Assembly (NCBI RefSeq): GCF_021026335.1
Contig: NZ_JAJNCY010000009.1
Coordinates: forward strand, 1 to 64,000
Origin: Rhizobium sp. C1
GTDB taxonomy: Bacteria > Pseudomonadota > Alphaproteobacteria > Rhizobiales > Rhizobiaceae
Length of the DNA stretch: 64,000 nt
Direction: 5' to 3'
Under the pieces are notes generated by a model. The model had not been told where the DNA came from and searched no databases. It saw only the letters and a program-made list of their open reading frames with translations. A program made the translations under genes and the position numbers. Positions 54,234 through 63,585 of the stretch are shown here, in pieces. Every line of letters starts with the position of its first letter. Positions within the stretch are counted from its first letter, which is position 1.

Positions 54234-54827
54234 TTACTTCTTCTTTTTCTTCGTGCTGGCCTTATCCGAGCCGTTGTCGAAGCCGACATAGATCGTCGCC
54301 ATGTCGGCGCCGGCCGGGATGGTCACGTTTTCCTTGGTGAAGAGAAACTGGCCCGCCGGATCGTTGGCCGAGGGCAGCGGCGTTTCAAACGGTACGAGCT
54401 GCGTGAAGAGAACCTTGTCGCCATCGGTGACGGCCACACGGATCGGCAGCTTTGCCGTGCCCTTGGCCCCGGCCTGGCCGATGACGATGCGGCCCGCGAC
54501 CTGCACGGTGATGACCATCTGGTCGCCGGAAACGCGGCACTGGCGCGTCGTATTGGCGATGGAGGCCTGATACATCAGCTTGGCCTGATCCATGCTGCCG
54601 TCCGGCTTGGCCTTGGTGCCGCCGACATAGACATCATGATAGGCCGTGCCGTCGCGCAGCACGATGCGCGGGCAGTTGCCCTGAACGACCGCCGGCTGAG
54701 AAGCCGCTGCCGTCTGCGTGGCGCCGAGGCCAAGCGCATTCTTCGTATCCGTCGTATTGCAAGAGGCCAGCATCGCAACCAGCGACGCGGCGACCAAACC
54801 CTTCGAAACCAGACCAAACGCTTTCAT
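54234..54827 (-). CDS. Hypothetical lipoprotein
   Basis: A 197-residue protein with a lipoprotein signal (VAASLVAMLASC, lipid Cys at 23). The mature region has CPRIVLRDGTAYHDVYVGG near 52-70, then beta-rich segments, and ends in a lysine-rich tail (ASTKKKKK). It looks like the conserved rhizobial lipoproteins of unknown function. No enzyme motif is visible. It ends 14 bases from the long inverted repeat. Confidence 0.8.
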   Translation of the reverse strand: MKAFGLVSKGLVAASLVAMLASCNTTDTKNALGLGATQTAAASQPAVVQGNCPRIVLRDGTAYHDVYVGGTKAKPDGSMDQAKLMYQASIANTTRQCRVSGDQMVITVQVAGRIVIGQAGAKGTAKLPIRVAVTDGDKVLFTQLVPFETPLPSANDPAGQFLFTKENVTIPAGADMATIYVGFDNGSDKASTKKKKK

Positions 54828-55084
54828 GTCAAACCTTCAAGAAACTCTGCCGGCATGCCAGCTCACGCTTTTCCGGCTTTCGCCGTTGCCGTCTGATTTA
54901 TCGCGTCTATCCACGAAATGGAAGCTGCTCTGAGGGTTATAACTCGCCCACTCCCTGCATTTGTGCAAGAAATACCAAGGACAAACCGCTTCCAGACCGC
55001 GGCGAAAGCCTCTATAGCAACTGTCGATATTTGGAGGGACGACCCGACGTCGCTCCACGACGCCTGCATATGAGGATTTGGGAA

Positions 55085-56485
55085 GTGAAATATATCTCGA
55101 CGCGCGGCGATGCGCCCGTTCTTGGCTTTTCGGACGCGCTTCTGGCGGGACTTGCCACCGATGGCGGGCTTTACGTACCCAAGGAATGGCCGCATTTCTC
55201 CAAAAAGGAGATCCGCAAGCTCGCCGGCAAATCCTATCAGGATGTTGCTGAAGCCATCGTGACGCCCTTTGTCGGCGGCGAGATCGAACAGGCGGACCTG
55301 CGCCGGATGATCGACGAGGCCTATGCCACCTTCCGCCATCCGGCCGTCACGCCGCTGGTCCAGAGCGACGCGAATGTCTTCATCATGGAGCTGTTCCACG
55401 GCCCGACGCTCGCTTTCAAGGATGTGGCGATGCAGTTGCTCGCCCGCCTGCTCGACCATGTGCTGGCCGAACGCGGCCAGCACGCTACCATTGTGGCCGC
55501 GACCTCGGGCGACACGGGCGGGGCCGCCATCGAGGCCTTTGCCGGACGCGACCGCACGGACATATTTGTGCTTTTCCCCAAGGGCAAGGTCTCGCCGGTG
55601 CAGCAGCGCCAGATGACGACGGCCAATGCCGCCAACGCCTACCCGGTTGCGGTGAAGGGCAATTTCGACGATTGCCAGAACCTCGTGAAGGCGATGTTCG
55701 GCGACGTGAAGTTCCGCGACAAAGTCCAGCTTTCCGGCGTGAACTCGATCAACTGGGCGCGCATCATGGCGCAGGTGGTCTATTACTTCACCGCAGCACT
55801 TGCTGTCGGCAGCCCTGACCGCAAGGTGTCCTTCACCGTGCCGACCGGCAATTTCGGCGATATCTTCGCCGGCTACGTCGCCAAGCAGATGGGACTTCCG
55901 GTTGACAAGCTCGTCATCGGCACGAACGAGAACGACATTCTCGCCCGCACGCTGAAGACCGGCCGTTACGAGATGCGCGACGTGAAGGCGACCATGTCGC
56001 CCTCGATGGACATCCAGATTTCGTCGAATTTCGAACGGCTGCTCTACGAAGCCTCCGACCGCAATGCGGAAGAAGTCGTGCGCTATATGGGGGGGCTCAA
56101 GCAATCGGGCGCATTCGAGATCGAGGAAAAGACGCTGAAGGCGATCCGCAAGACCTTCAAAGCCACGCGCGCTTCCGAAGCCGAGGTCAAGAAGACGATC
56201 AAGACGGTTCTGGCCGAAACCGGCTATCTGGCCGATCCACACACGGCTGTTGCAATTCACGCGGCAAAGCGCAATCTAAAGGTGGATGCGCCGATGATTA
56301 TCCTGTCCACCGCCCACCCGGCCAAGTTCCCGGCAGCAGTGAAAAAGGCCAGCGGTATTGACCCGGCGCTTCCGTCGTGGCTTGCTGGTTTGATGGACAG
56401 GGAGGAGCGCTTCGACGTTCTGCAGGCCGAGCTTGACGCCGTCGAGGCCTATATCGATGGAAAAGCCCGGATTGCCGGAAACTGA
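55085..56485 (+). CDS. thrC: Threonine synthase
   Basis: A 466-residue fold-type II PLP enzyme that converts O-phosphohomoserine to threonine. The N-terminus (KYISTRGDAPVLGFSDALLA) is standard. The PLP lysine is in LAFKDVAMQ and the phosphate-binding SGDTGGA follows. FPTGNFGD-like TVPTGNFGDIFAG and LSTAHPAKFP are family signatures. The GTG at 55085 is preferred: GAGGA lies eight bases upstream and the protein then begins VKYISTRG, as in relatives. An ATG at 55070 would add five residues. The M16 peptidase gene follows 18 bases later. Confidence 0.96.
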   Translation: MKYISTRGDAPVLGFSDALLAGLATDGGLYVPKEWPHFSKKEIRKLAGKSYQDVAEAIVTPFVGGEIEQADLRRMIDEAYATFRHPAVTPLVQSDANVFIMELFHGPTLAFKDVAMQLLARLLDHVLAERGQHATIVAATSGDTGGAAIEAFAGRDRTDIFVLFPKGKVSPVQQRQMTTANAANAYPVAVKGNFDDCQNLVKAMFGDVKFRDKVQLSGVNSINWARIMAQVVYYFTAALAVGSPDRKVSFTVPTGNFGDIFAGYVAKQMGLPVDKLVIGTNENDILARTLKTGRYEMRDVKATMSPSMDIQISSNFERLLYEASDRNAEEVVRYMGGLKQSGAFEIEEKTLKAIRKTFKATRASEAEVKKTIKTVLAETGYLADPHTAVAIHAAKRNLKVDAPMIILSTAHPAKFPAAVKKASGIDPALPSWLAGLMDREERFDVLQAELDAVEAYIDGKARIAGN

Positions 56486-56503
56486 GCGCCGGAAAGTGTG
56501 TTG

Positions 56504-57796
56504 ATGAAAGTTGAGTGCACCAAGCTTCCGTCGGGTCTGACGGTCGTGACAGAAAACATGCCGCATCTGGAAAGCGTGGCGCTCGGCGTCTGGGTGAAGT
56601 CCGGCTCCCGCAACGAATTGGCGGATGAACACGGCATCGCCCATCTCCTCGAACACATGGCTTTCAAGGGCACGGCACGGCGCACCGCCCGCCAGATCGC
56701 CGAGGAGATCGAGAATGTCGGCGGCGAAGTCAACGCCGCGACCTCGACCGAGACGACATCCTATTACGCCCGCGTGCTGCGCGACGACACGGCGCTGGCG
56801 CTCGACATTCTCGCCGACATCCTGACCGAATCCTCCTTCGACGAGGAAGAGCTGGAGCGCGAGAAGAACGTGATCCTGCAGGAAATCGGCGCGGCGAACG
56901 ATACGCCGGACGATGTGGTCTTCGACCGCTTCGCCGAAACCGCCTTCCGCGACCAGACGATCGGGCGCGCCATTCTCGGCACGCCGGAAACGGTGAAATC
57001 CTTCACGCCCGACCAGATCCGCGCCTATCTGGCGCGCAACTACACCACCGATCGCATGTTCGTCGTCGCCGCCGGCGCGGTCGACCACGATGCGATCGTC
57101 AAGCAGGCGGAAGAGCGCTTTGCCTCCATTCCGCAGCGGCCGACGCTGCTGCCGGTCATGGAGCCGGCGCGTTATACGGGCGGTGATTTCCGCGAAACGC
57201 GCGACCTGATGGATGCGCAGATCCTGCTCGGCTTCGAAGGCCGTGCCTATCATGTGCGTGATTTCTACGCCTCGCAGGTTCTTGCCAACATTCTCGGCGG
57301 CGGCATGTCGTCCCGCCTTTTCCAGGAAGTGCGGGAAATTCGCGGCCTGTGCTATTCCGTCTATGCCTTCCACTGGGGCTTTTCCGATACCGGAATTTTC
57401 GGCATTCACGCCGCAACGGGTGCGGAAGACATGAGCGAGCTGGTGCCGGTCATTCTTGGCGAGCTGCGCAAGGCCTCCGAGAATATCCGCGAGGACGAAA
57501 TCAACCGGGCTCGGGCGCAGATCCGCGCGCAGCTGATGATGGGCCAGGAAAGCCCCGCTGCGCGCGCCGGACAGATCGCCCGCCAGATGATGCTCTATGG
57601 TCGTCCGATCTCCAATACGGAGCTGATGGACCGGCTTTCGGGGATTACGACGGAACGGCTGACCGACCTCTCCGGCCGGCTCTTCTTCGACGCGAAACCG
57701 ACGCTCTCGGCGATCGGGCCGCTTGAGCGGCTGGCACCGCTGTCGGATATCACGTCGACGCTTTCGCATACCGTCGTCAAACAGAAGTCGGCGTAA
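56504..57796 (+). CDS. M16 family zinc peptidase (mitochondrial processing peptidase-like)
   Basis: A 430-residue inverzincin. The zinc motif HLLEH is at residues 47-51 (HIAHLLEHMAFKGT-type, here GIAHLLEHMAF) and the distal glutamate lies in LEREKNVILQEI. The C-terminal half has GGGMSSRLFQEVREIRGLCY. It is an M16B peptidase whose bacterial relatives trim peptides or signal remnants. The ATG at 56504 has GGAAAG seven bases upstream. It follows thrC closely, a conserved rhizobial gene order. Confidence 0.94.
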   Translation: MKVECTKLPSGLTVVTENMPHLESVALGVWVKSGSRNELADEHGIAHLLEHMAFKGTARRTARQIAEEIENVGGEVNAATSTETTSYYARVLRDDTALALDILADILTESSFDEEELEREKNVILQEIGAANDTPDDVVFDRFAETAFRDQTIGRAILGTPETVKSFTPDQIRAYLARNYTTDRMFVVAAGAVDHDAIVKQAEERFASIPQRPTLLPVMEPARYTGGDFRETRDLMDAQILLGFEGRAYHVRDFYASQVLANILGGGMSSRLFQEVREIRGLCYSVYAFHWGFSDTGIFGIHAATGAEDMSELVPVILGELRKASENIREDEINRARAQIRAQLMMGQESPAARAGQIARQMMLYGRPISNTELMDRLSGITTERLTDLSGRLFFDAKPTLSAIGPLERLAPLSDITSTLSHTVVKQKSA

Positions 57797-57872
57797 AGCC
57801 GCAAGCACTTGCGCCCCCGCCCGGCGCAGGCATGGGCGCAAAAAGACATCCTATGGGGGTCCGAAGTCACCG

Positions 57873-58511
57873 ATGCAGGGGTCCATGTTCCGTTTTCTCA
57901 CGCGCCAGAACGGCGTGGTGAAGCTGAGCGACGGCAAGCACCTGCTGCGCATGCCCCGTTATGCCGATTTTGAGGCCTGGTGGGCGCTCAGGCGCGAAAG
58001 CCGCGGCTTCCTCCAGCCTTGGGAGCCGACCTGGAGTGCGGATGATCTGACCGAGCGCTCCTTCCGCGCGCGCGTCAATCGCTACGAGCAGGAATATTCC
58101 GCCGGGACCTCCATAACGCTCTTCATTTTTGGCGAAACCGACGAGCTGATGGGCGGCATCACGATCGGCAACATTCGTCGCGGCGCGTCGCAATCCTGCA
58201 TGATCGGATACTGGATGGGCGAGCGTTTTTCCGGCCAAGGCCACATGAAAGCCGCATTGAAGCTGACAGTCCACCACATCTTCGACCGGCTTCAGTTGCA
58301 CCGCATCGAGGCAGCCTGTATCCCGGAGAACCATCGCAGCATCGGCCTGCTCGAAGGCTCCGGCTTCCGGCGCGAGGGCATGCTGCGCGACTATTTGAAA
58401 ATCGACGGCCGGTGGCGCGACCATGTGCTGCTGGCGCGTCTGGCAACCGACGATATTGGAAAAGACTTGATTGATGATTCCGGCCTCTATCGCGCGAACA
58501 GTCATGCGTAA
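57873..58511 (+). CDS. GNAT family N-acetyltransferase (RimJ-like)
   Basis: A 212-residue acetyltransferase related to RimJ/RimL, which acetylate N-termini of ribosomal proteins. The acetyl-CoA motif is IGYWMGERFSGQGHMKAALK and the following VHHIFDRLQLHRIEAACIPE and NHRSIGLLEGSGFRREGMLR are typical. ATG 57873 is used; ATG 57885 is also possible. Its end overlaps the start of the EAL gene by about 40 bases if that gene begins at 58471. Confidence 0.9.
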   Translation: MQGSMFRFLTRQNGVVKLSDGKHLLRMPRYADFEAWWALRRESRGFLQPWEPTWSADDLTERSFRARVNRYEQEYSAGTSITLFIFGETDELMGGITIGNIRRGASQSCMIGYWMGERFSGQGHMKAALKLTVHHIFDRLQLHRIEAACIPENHRSIGLLEGSGFRREGMLRDYLKIDGRWRDHVLLARLATDDIGKDLIDDSGLYRANSHA

Positions 58512-61398
58512 GCTGCCGCTCCAGGCCCTGTTTCTGACGTTTCTTCTCTCGGTTCTTGTTCTACAGAGCGTGGCTCCGGCCTTTGCCGCAGAGCCGGTGA
58601 AAATCTCGCGCGAGGACACCGCGCTCGACCTGACGAAGACGACCGAAATCTATCGCAACCAGGGCAATGTCTTTCAGGTTTCGACGGCCGCGGGTGCCGA
58701 CGGCATCGTGCGACGCATCGAGGTGCGGTCGACCGACAACAAGCATCAGGGCGACTGGGCCGTCTTTGCGCTCGCCAATGTCTCCGACCAGCAGCTCGAC
58801 CGTGTGATCGTCGCGCCGCATTTCCGTCTGGTCAATTCGCGGCTGTTCTGGCCCGACCTCGGCTCGCAGCGCATCATCTCGATCACGCCGTCGGAAGGCT
58901 TTGCGCTCGACCGGGAACCGAGCTCGGAAGCGGACGTGTTCTCGATCACGCTGAACCCCGGCGCAGTCGTCACCTTCGTGGCGGAACTCGCGACACCCGA
59001 CCTGCCGCAGCTCTATCTGTGGGAGCCGGACGCCTACAAGGATACGGTCAACGCGTTTACGCTCTATCGTGGCATCGTGCTCGGCATTGCCGGCCTGCTG
59101 GCGCTGATCCTGACCATTCTTTTCGTCGTCAAGGGCACGGCCATGCTGCCGGCAGCGGCGGCGCTGGCCTGGGCGGTGCTCGGCTATATCTGCGTCGATT
59201 TCGGTTTTCTGGAAAAGCTCGTCAGCCTCTCCTCCGGCGATCAGCGAATATGGCGAGCGGCGACCGAAGTGGGCATGGCGGCAAGCCTTGTCCTCTTCCT
59301 GTTCTCCTATCTCAATCTCAACCGATGGCACACGAACCTCGTCTATGCGACGCTGGCATGGATCGGCGGTCTTGGCCTGCTCGCCGGCGTGGCGGTCTAT
59401 GATCCGGCCATTGCGGCGGGCGTGGCGCGGATTTCCTTCGCACTGACGGCGGCGGCCGGTGTTTTCCTCATCCTCTTCCTCGGCCTCAAGCGCTATGACC
59501 GCGCCATCCTTCTGGTGCCTTCCTGGGCGCTGCTGATCGCCTGGCTCGTGGTCGCCTGGATGACGGTGACGGGGCGGCTCGACAATGACATCGTGCAGCC
59601 CGCGCTGGGCGGCGGCCTCGTGCTCATCGTTCTCATGATCGGCTTTACGGTCATGCAGCATGCCTTTGCCGGCGGCAGTTTCCAGAACGGGCTCTTCTCC
59701 GATCTGGAACGGCAATCGCTGGCGCTGACCGGGTCCGGCGACATCATCTGGGACTGGGACGTGGCGCGCGACCGCATCGTCACCATTCCCGACATTTCGC
59801 TGCATCTGGGGCTGCAGCCCGGTGCGCTGCATGGGCCGGTGCGCAACTGGCTGCCCAGCCTGCACCCCGACGACCGCGACCGGTTCCGCGCCACGATGGA
59901 CGTGCTGCTCGAACATCGCCGCGGCAAGCTGAACCACGAATTCCGCGTCCGTGCGCAGGATGGCCATTACCACTGGCTGGCCGTCAAGGCGCGGCCCGTC
60001 GTCGGTTCGACCGGCGAGGTCATTCGCTGCGTGGGCACCCTGATCGACGTGACGGAAGAGCGCAATTCGATCGAGCGGCTGCTGCGCGATCCGCTGATGG
60101 ACAATCTGACCGGCCTGCCGAACCGCCAGCTCTTCGTCGACCGCATCCAGTCGCTCCTGTCGATTGCCAGCGACCAGAGCCCGATCCAGCCGACCGTTCT
60201 TTCGATCGGCATCGACGGCTTCAAGCTGGTCAACGACCGGCTCGGGATCGCCGCCGGAGACAATATCCTGATCGTGCTGACGCGCCGTCTGCGGCGTCTG
60301 CTCAAGCCACAGGACACGCTGTCGCGCATTTCCGGCGACCGTTTCGGCATCATGCTGGTCTCGGAAACGGAAACGCAGAAAATTGCCGATTTCGCCGACG
60401 CCCTCCTGCGCAGCATTTCGACACCCATCGATTTCGCCAATCAGGAAATCGTGCTGTCCGCTTCGATCGGTCTTGCCTCCTGGCTCGACCAGTCGCAGGA
60501 CGGGGCCGGGCTGCTGTCCGACGCCGAGCTTGCGATGCTCCGTGCCAAGCGCGAGGGCGGCAATCGCGTGGAGCCGTTCCGTCCCGCCTTCCGCACCGCC
60601 GGCAGCGATGCGTTGGAGCTGGAAAACGACCTTCGACGGGCGCTGGAGCGCAAGGAACTGACGATGGTCTATCAGCCGATCGTCGAGCTCGCGACGCGCC
60701 GAATTGCCGGTTTCGAGGCGCTGATGCGCTGGGAGCATCCGCGCCGCGGCGATGTCTCGCCCAATGAATTCATTCCGGTCGCCGAAAATTGCGGGCTCAT
60801 CCATCAGGTCGGCCTTTTCGCGCTGGAGCGCGCGGTCGCCGATTTCAGTCTGTGGCAGCAACTGGGCGGCGATCTGCCGATCTTCATCTCGGTCAACATG
60901 TCGAGCGCGCAGCTCATCAACAGCGGCATCTGCGACGACTTCCGCTCAGTCGTCGCCAAAAACCGCTGCCAGCCGAACCAGGTGAAGCTGGAACTGACCG
61001 AAAGCGTACTGATGGAAAATCCGGAACAGTCGCGGATGATCCTGAACCGGCTGAAGAGCATGGGCTTTACGCTGGCGCTGGATGATTTTGGCACCGGCTA
61101 TGCGGGCGTCGGCTATCTGACCAAACTGCCCTTCGACACGGTCAAGATCGACCGTTCGCTGGTGACGAACAACACGCCGACGGGACGCACGGTCCTCGTC
61201 TCGCTGCTCAACATGATCAACAAGCTCGACATGGAAACCGTCGCCGAGGGCGTCGATACGGACGAGCTGGCGGCCAAACTGAGCGAACTCGGCTGCAGCT
61301 ACGGCCAGAGCTACCTCTTCGGCCCGCCGATCACCGCAGACATGGCACAGCGCCTGCTGCGCGAACGCTTCCCGCTGGTGGGGACCAACAAGCGCTGA
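58471..61398 (+). CDS. Membrane EAL-domain c-di-GMP phosphodiesterase with degenerate GGDEF domain
   Basis: A 975-residue membrane protein. It has a signal peptide to about residue 40, a periplasmic beta domain (about 45-190), seven or so membrane helices (about 195-400) in a 7TMR-DISM-like layout, a PAS domain (about 425-535), GGDEF (about 545-705) and EAL (about 715-965). The GGDEF signature is SGDRF, so cyclase activity is unlikely. The EAL domain keeps EALMRW, ELTES, DDFGTG, KIDRSLV and VAEGVD, so it should hydrolyse c-di-GMP in response to a periplasmic or membrane signal. Starts at 58474 and 58504 are alternatives. Confidence 0.92.
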   Translation: MMIPASIARTVMRKLPLQALFLTFLLSVLVLQSVAPAFAAEPVKISREDTALDLTKTTEIYRNQGNVFQVSTAAGADGIVRRIEVRSTDNKHQGDWAVFALANVSDQQLDRVIVAPHFRLVNSRLFWPDLGSQRIISITPSEGFALDREPSSEADVFSITLNPGAVVTFVAELATPDLPQLYLWEPDAYKDTVNAFTLYRGIVLGIAGLLALILTILFVVKGTAMLPAAAALAWAVLGYICVDFGFLEKLVSLSSGDQRIWRAATEVGMAASLVLFLFSYLNLNRWHTNLVYATLAWIGGLGLLAGVAVYDPAIAAGVARISFALTAAAGVFLILFLGLKRYDRAILLVPSWALLIAWLVVAWMTVTGRLDNDIVQPALGGGLVLIVLMIGFTVMQHAFAGGSFQNGLFSDLERQSLALTGSGDIIWDWDVARDRIVTIPDISLHLGLQPGALHGPVRNWLPSLHPDDRDRFRATMDVLLEHRRGKLNHEFRVRAQDGHYHWLAVKARPVVGSTGEVIRCVGTLIDVTEERNSIERLLRDPLMDNLTGLPNRQLFVDRIQSLLSIASDQSPIQPTVLSIGIDGFKLVNDRLGIAAGDNILIVLTRRLRRLLKPQDTLSRISGDRFGIMLVSETETQKIADFADALLRSISTPIDFANQEIVLSASIGLASWLDQSQDGAGLLSDAELAMLRAKREGGNRVEPFRPAFRTAGSDALELENDLRRALERKELTMVYQPIVELATRRIAGFEALMRWEHPRRGDVSPNEFIPVAENCGLIHQVGLFALERAVADFSLWQQLGGDLPIFISVNMSSAQLINSGICDDFRSVVAKNRCQPNQVKLELTESVLMENPEQSRMILNRLKSMGFTLALDDFGTGYAGVGYLTKLPFDTVKIDRSLVTNNTPTGRTVLVSLLNMINKLDMETVAEGVDTDELAAKLSELGCSYGQSYLFGPPITADMAQRLLRERFPLVGTNKR

Positions 61399-61402
61399 TG
61401 CT

Positions 61403-61756
61403 TCAGATATGCTGAAGCACGTTGAGGAGCGTACCGGCCGGGTCGCGGATGTAGAACCGGCGTACGCCCCAGGGTTCGATGGTCGGCCCATATTCGATCG
61501 GCAGGCCTGCGGCGGCAATGCGCGCAAGCACCGCCTCCAGATCATCGACTTCGATCGAGATATGCGGAACCGGGGTACCCGAGCCGCCTTCGCTGGCGAC
61601 ACTGAGTTGCGGGACGGCCATTGCCGTGGGTGCGGCGAATGTGGCAATCCAACCGTGATCCATGACGAGATCGAGACCAAGGATTTCGATGTAGAAGGAT
61701 CTCGCCGCATCCAAATCGACACTGCCGATATTCGGCACGATGCGTCTGACAGCCAT
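61403..61756 (-). CDS. VOC/glyoxalase-fold protein
   Basis: A 117-residue single-domain VOC protein: NIGSVDLDAARSFYIEILGL at the N-terminus, HISIEVDDLEAVLARIAAAG in the middle and RRFYIRDPAGTLLNVLQHI at the end, with the usual metal-position histidine and glutamate strands. Family members range from dioxygenases and lyases to bleomycin resistance proteins, so the function is open. It is convergent with the EAL gene, 4 bases apart. Confidence 0.87.
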   Translation of the reverse strand: MAVRRIVPNIGSVDLDAARSFYIEILGLDLVMDHGWIATFAAPTAMAVPQLSVASEGGSGTPVPHISIEVDDLEAVLARIAAAGLPIEYGPTIEPWGVRRFYIRDPAGTLLNVLQHI

Positions 61757-61778
61757 CGAGTGCTCTCCCGTGGTCGGC

Positions 61779-62387
61779 TCAGGCGTGACCCATCTGGCTC
61801 GACAGGCGCGACGGCGAGATGCCGAGGAGCGCCATGGCGCGCTCGTATTTCGTGTCGAGATCCCAGTCGAAAATCATGGATTCGCTGGCCGGGCATGTCA
61901 GCCAGGCATTCTGGGCAATCTCGTTTTCGATCTGACCGGCGCCCCAGCCGGCGTAGCCCAGGAGCATGGTCGCCCGGCTCGGACCGCGGCCGGCGGAGAT
62001 CGCCCGCACGACATCCTGCGTCGTGCTGAGGCAGAGCTCCTCGCTGATCGGGATCGAAGAATTGCAATGATAGTCCTCCGAATGGAGGACAAAGCCGCGT
62101 CCGTTATCGACCGGACCACCGGACAGGACGGGGAATTTCGACACGGCAAGCGGCAGGCGATCGACGGAGTCGTCGGTGGCTATCTTCAGATGCAGGAGAA
62201 TATCGGAGAAGGATACGTCCTGCGGCCGGTTTATGACGAAGCCCATCGCGCCATCTTCGGAATGCGCGCAGACATAGACCACCGTGCGGACAAAATTGGG
62301 GTCAAGCATGGAGGGCATGGCGATCAGGAATTGACCGTCAAGGAACCCTTTGTCCTTTCTGCTTCCCATTCCCAACAAGTTCATCAT
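61779..62387 (-). CDS. YqgE/AlgH family protein (DUF179)
   Basis: A 202-residue protein starting [48 protein letters not shown] and [16 protein letters not shown] are the YqgE signatures. The family is conserved next to core genes in Proteobacteria and its role is not settled. The open frame extends far upstream on this strand, but that part is antisense to the DsbD-domain gene. The VOC gene follows 22 bases downstream on the same strand. Confidence 0.93.
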   Translation of the reverse strand: MMNLLGMGSRKDKGFLDGQFLIAMPSMLDPNFVRTVVYVCAHSEDGAMGFVINRPQDVSFSDILLHLKIATDDSVDRLPLAVSKFPVLSGGPVDNGRGFVLHSEDYHCNSSIPISEELCLSTTQDVVRAISAGRGPSRATMLLGYAGWGAGQIENEIAQNAWLTCPASESMIFDWDLDTKYERAMALLGISPSRLSSQMGHA

Positions 62388-62549
62388 GGGGCTAGCGTAG
62401 CAACTCGGTCGAAAATGAAAAGAGCGAAACTTGATAATTTTCGCCATGCACAGGCGGGATCCGATCAAGAGAATTTGAAGCGCCCGCGCACATTGTCTCT
62501 GGCGCGAGCAATGCCAAAGACTTATCGGTTTTTCATGCGAAAGAGATTC

Positions 62550-63383
62550 ATGCGCCTCACAAACAGATTCATTCCCGCCCTCGCCCTGTTCGCGCTTCTG
62601 CTGGCCGCGCAGAGCCCGTCGGCATGGGCAGCCAGCTCCGACTGGATCGGCACGAAGGGCGGCAAGCTGCGGCTGGTGGCCCTGCCCCCGGATCCCGGGG
62701 GCACCATTCGCGGTTTCATCGAAATCGCCCCGGAAGACGGCTGGCATACCTATTGGAAAGTCCCCGGCAGCGGCGGCATCCCGCCGCAGGTCACGCTGAA
62801 GGATGGCGGCAATGCCCGGCTGGAACGGCTTGATTTTCCAGCGCCGCGGATCTTCGATGACGGAAAGCTGCGCGACTTCGGCTATGACTCCCGCGTGATG
62901 CTGCCGGTCACCTTCAAGCAGGACAAACCGGGTGCACCTTCGAGCATCGACGCCTCGATCTTCATTGGGCTTTGTGCCGATATCTGCATCCCTTTCCAGG
63001 CGGAAGTGTCGGTTCACGTCTCGCCGGACGACAGGACAAGGCCGACGGAACTTTCCCTGGTGAATGCGGCGAATGCAATGCTGCCGGAGGCGCCAAGCGC
63101 GGACTTTGCCGTTGAAGACGCGCGCAGAACGGCGGACGGCGCGGGCGTTGCCGTGACGGTGCGCCTGCCCGCAGGCGCAGACGCATCCGCGGCAAGCGTC
63201 ATTCTCATCGGCCCGGACGGGCAACCCCTTTCGAGGCCCAAGCTGACCGCGACCGACAACAACGGGCTGACAGCGGAGGCGACGCCTCTGAACGGTCAGG
63301 GCGACGCCCTGAGCAACAAGCCGCTCGACGTGCTGGTTCTTGCCGCTGGCCGGGCGATGGAAACTACCGTGATCGCCCACTAA
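62550..63383 (+). CDS. DsbD-domain exported protein (thiol:disulfide interchange, N-terminal domain only)
   Basis: A 277-residue protein with a signal peptide ([19 protein letters not shown]). The mature part is the immunoglobulin-like DsbD alpha domain: [34 protein letters not shown] and the cysteine pair in [12 protein letters not shown], which is the redox-active pair of DsbD alpha. The membrane and thioredoxin domains of full DsbD are absent, so it needs a separate partner. The start at 62550 has GAAAGAG upstream; ATG 62535 is an alternative. It diverges from yqgE. Confidence 0.88.
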   Translation: MRLTNRFIPALALFALLLAAQSPSAWAASSDWIGTKGGKLRLVALPPDPGGTIRGFIEIAPEDGWHTYWKVPGSGGIPPQVTLKDGGNARLERLDFPAPRIFDDGKLRDFGYDSRVMLPVTFKQDKPGAPSSIDASIFIGLCADICIPFQAEVSVHVSPDDRTRPTELSLVNAANAMLPEAPSADFAVEDARRTADGAGVAVTVRLPAGADASAASVILIGPDGQPLSRPKLTATDNNGLTAEATPLNGQGDALSNKPLDVLVLAAGRAMETTVIAH

Positions 63384-63585
63384 AGGCATTGGTCGCTTCC
63401 GCCAACAGCCGCTATCGGCGCAATCTCAAGAACACGGACACGGCAGCGCGGGACTGGATGCGGGCGGCGCGGGCGCTCTTCGCACTCCGACAGGATCACA
63501 ATCTTTTTGACTCTCCAGAGATTGAAATCGGCCGGCCGATCCGCTTTGATCCGCCCCGACCTCAACCCCCTGAAGGAGAGACCAA

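Noticed and set aside
58561-60861. 766-codon open frame on the minus strand
   Set aside because: Antisense to the EAL protein gene, very rich in R, H, D and Q as expected for a shadow frame.
61740-62549. N-terminal extension of the DsbD-domain frame
   Set aside because: It would be antisense to yqgE. The signal peptide at 62550 marks the real start.
62388-63389. Upstream extension of the yqgE frame on the minus strand
   Set aside because: Antisense to the DsbD-domain gene. The family N-terminus begins at 62387.
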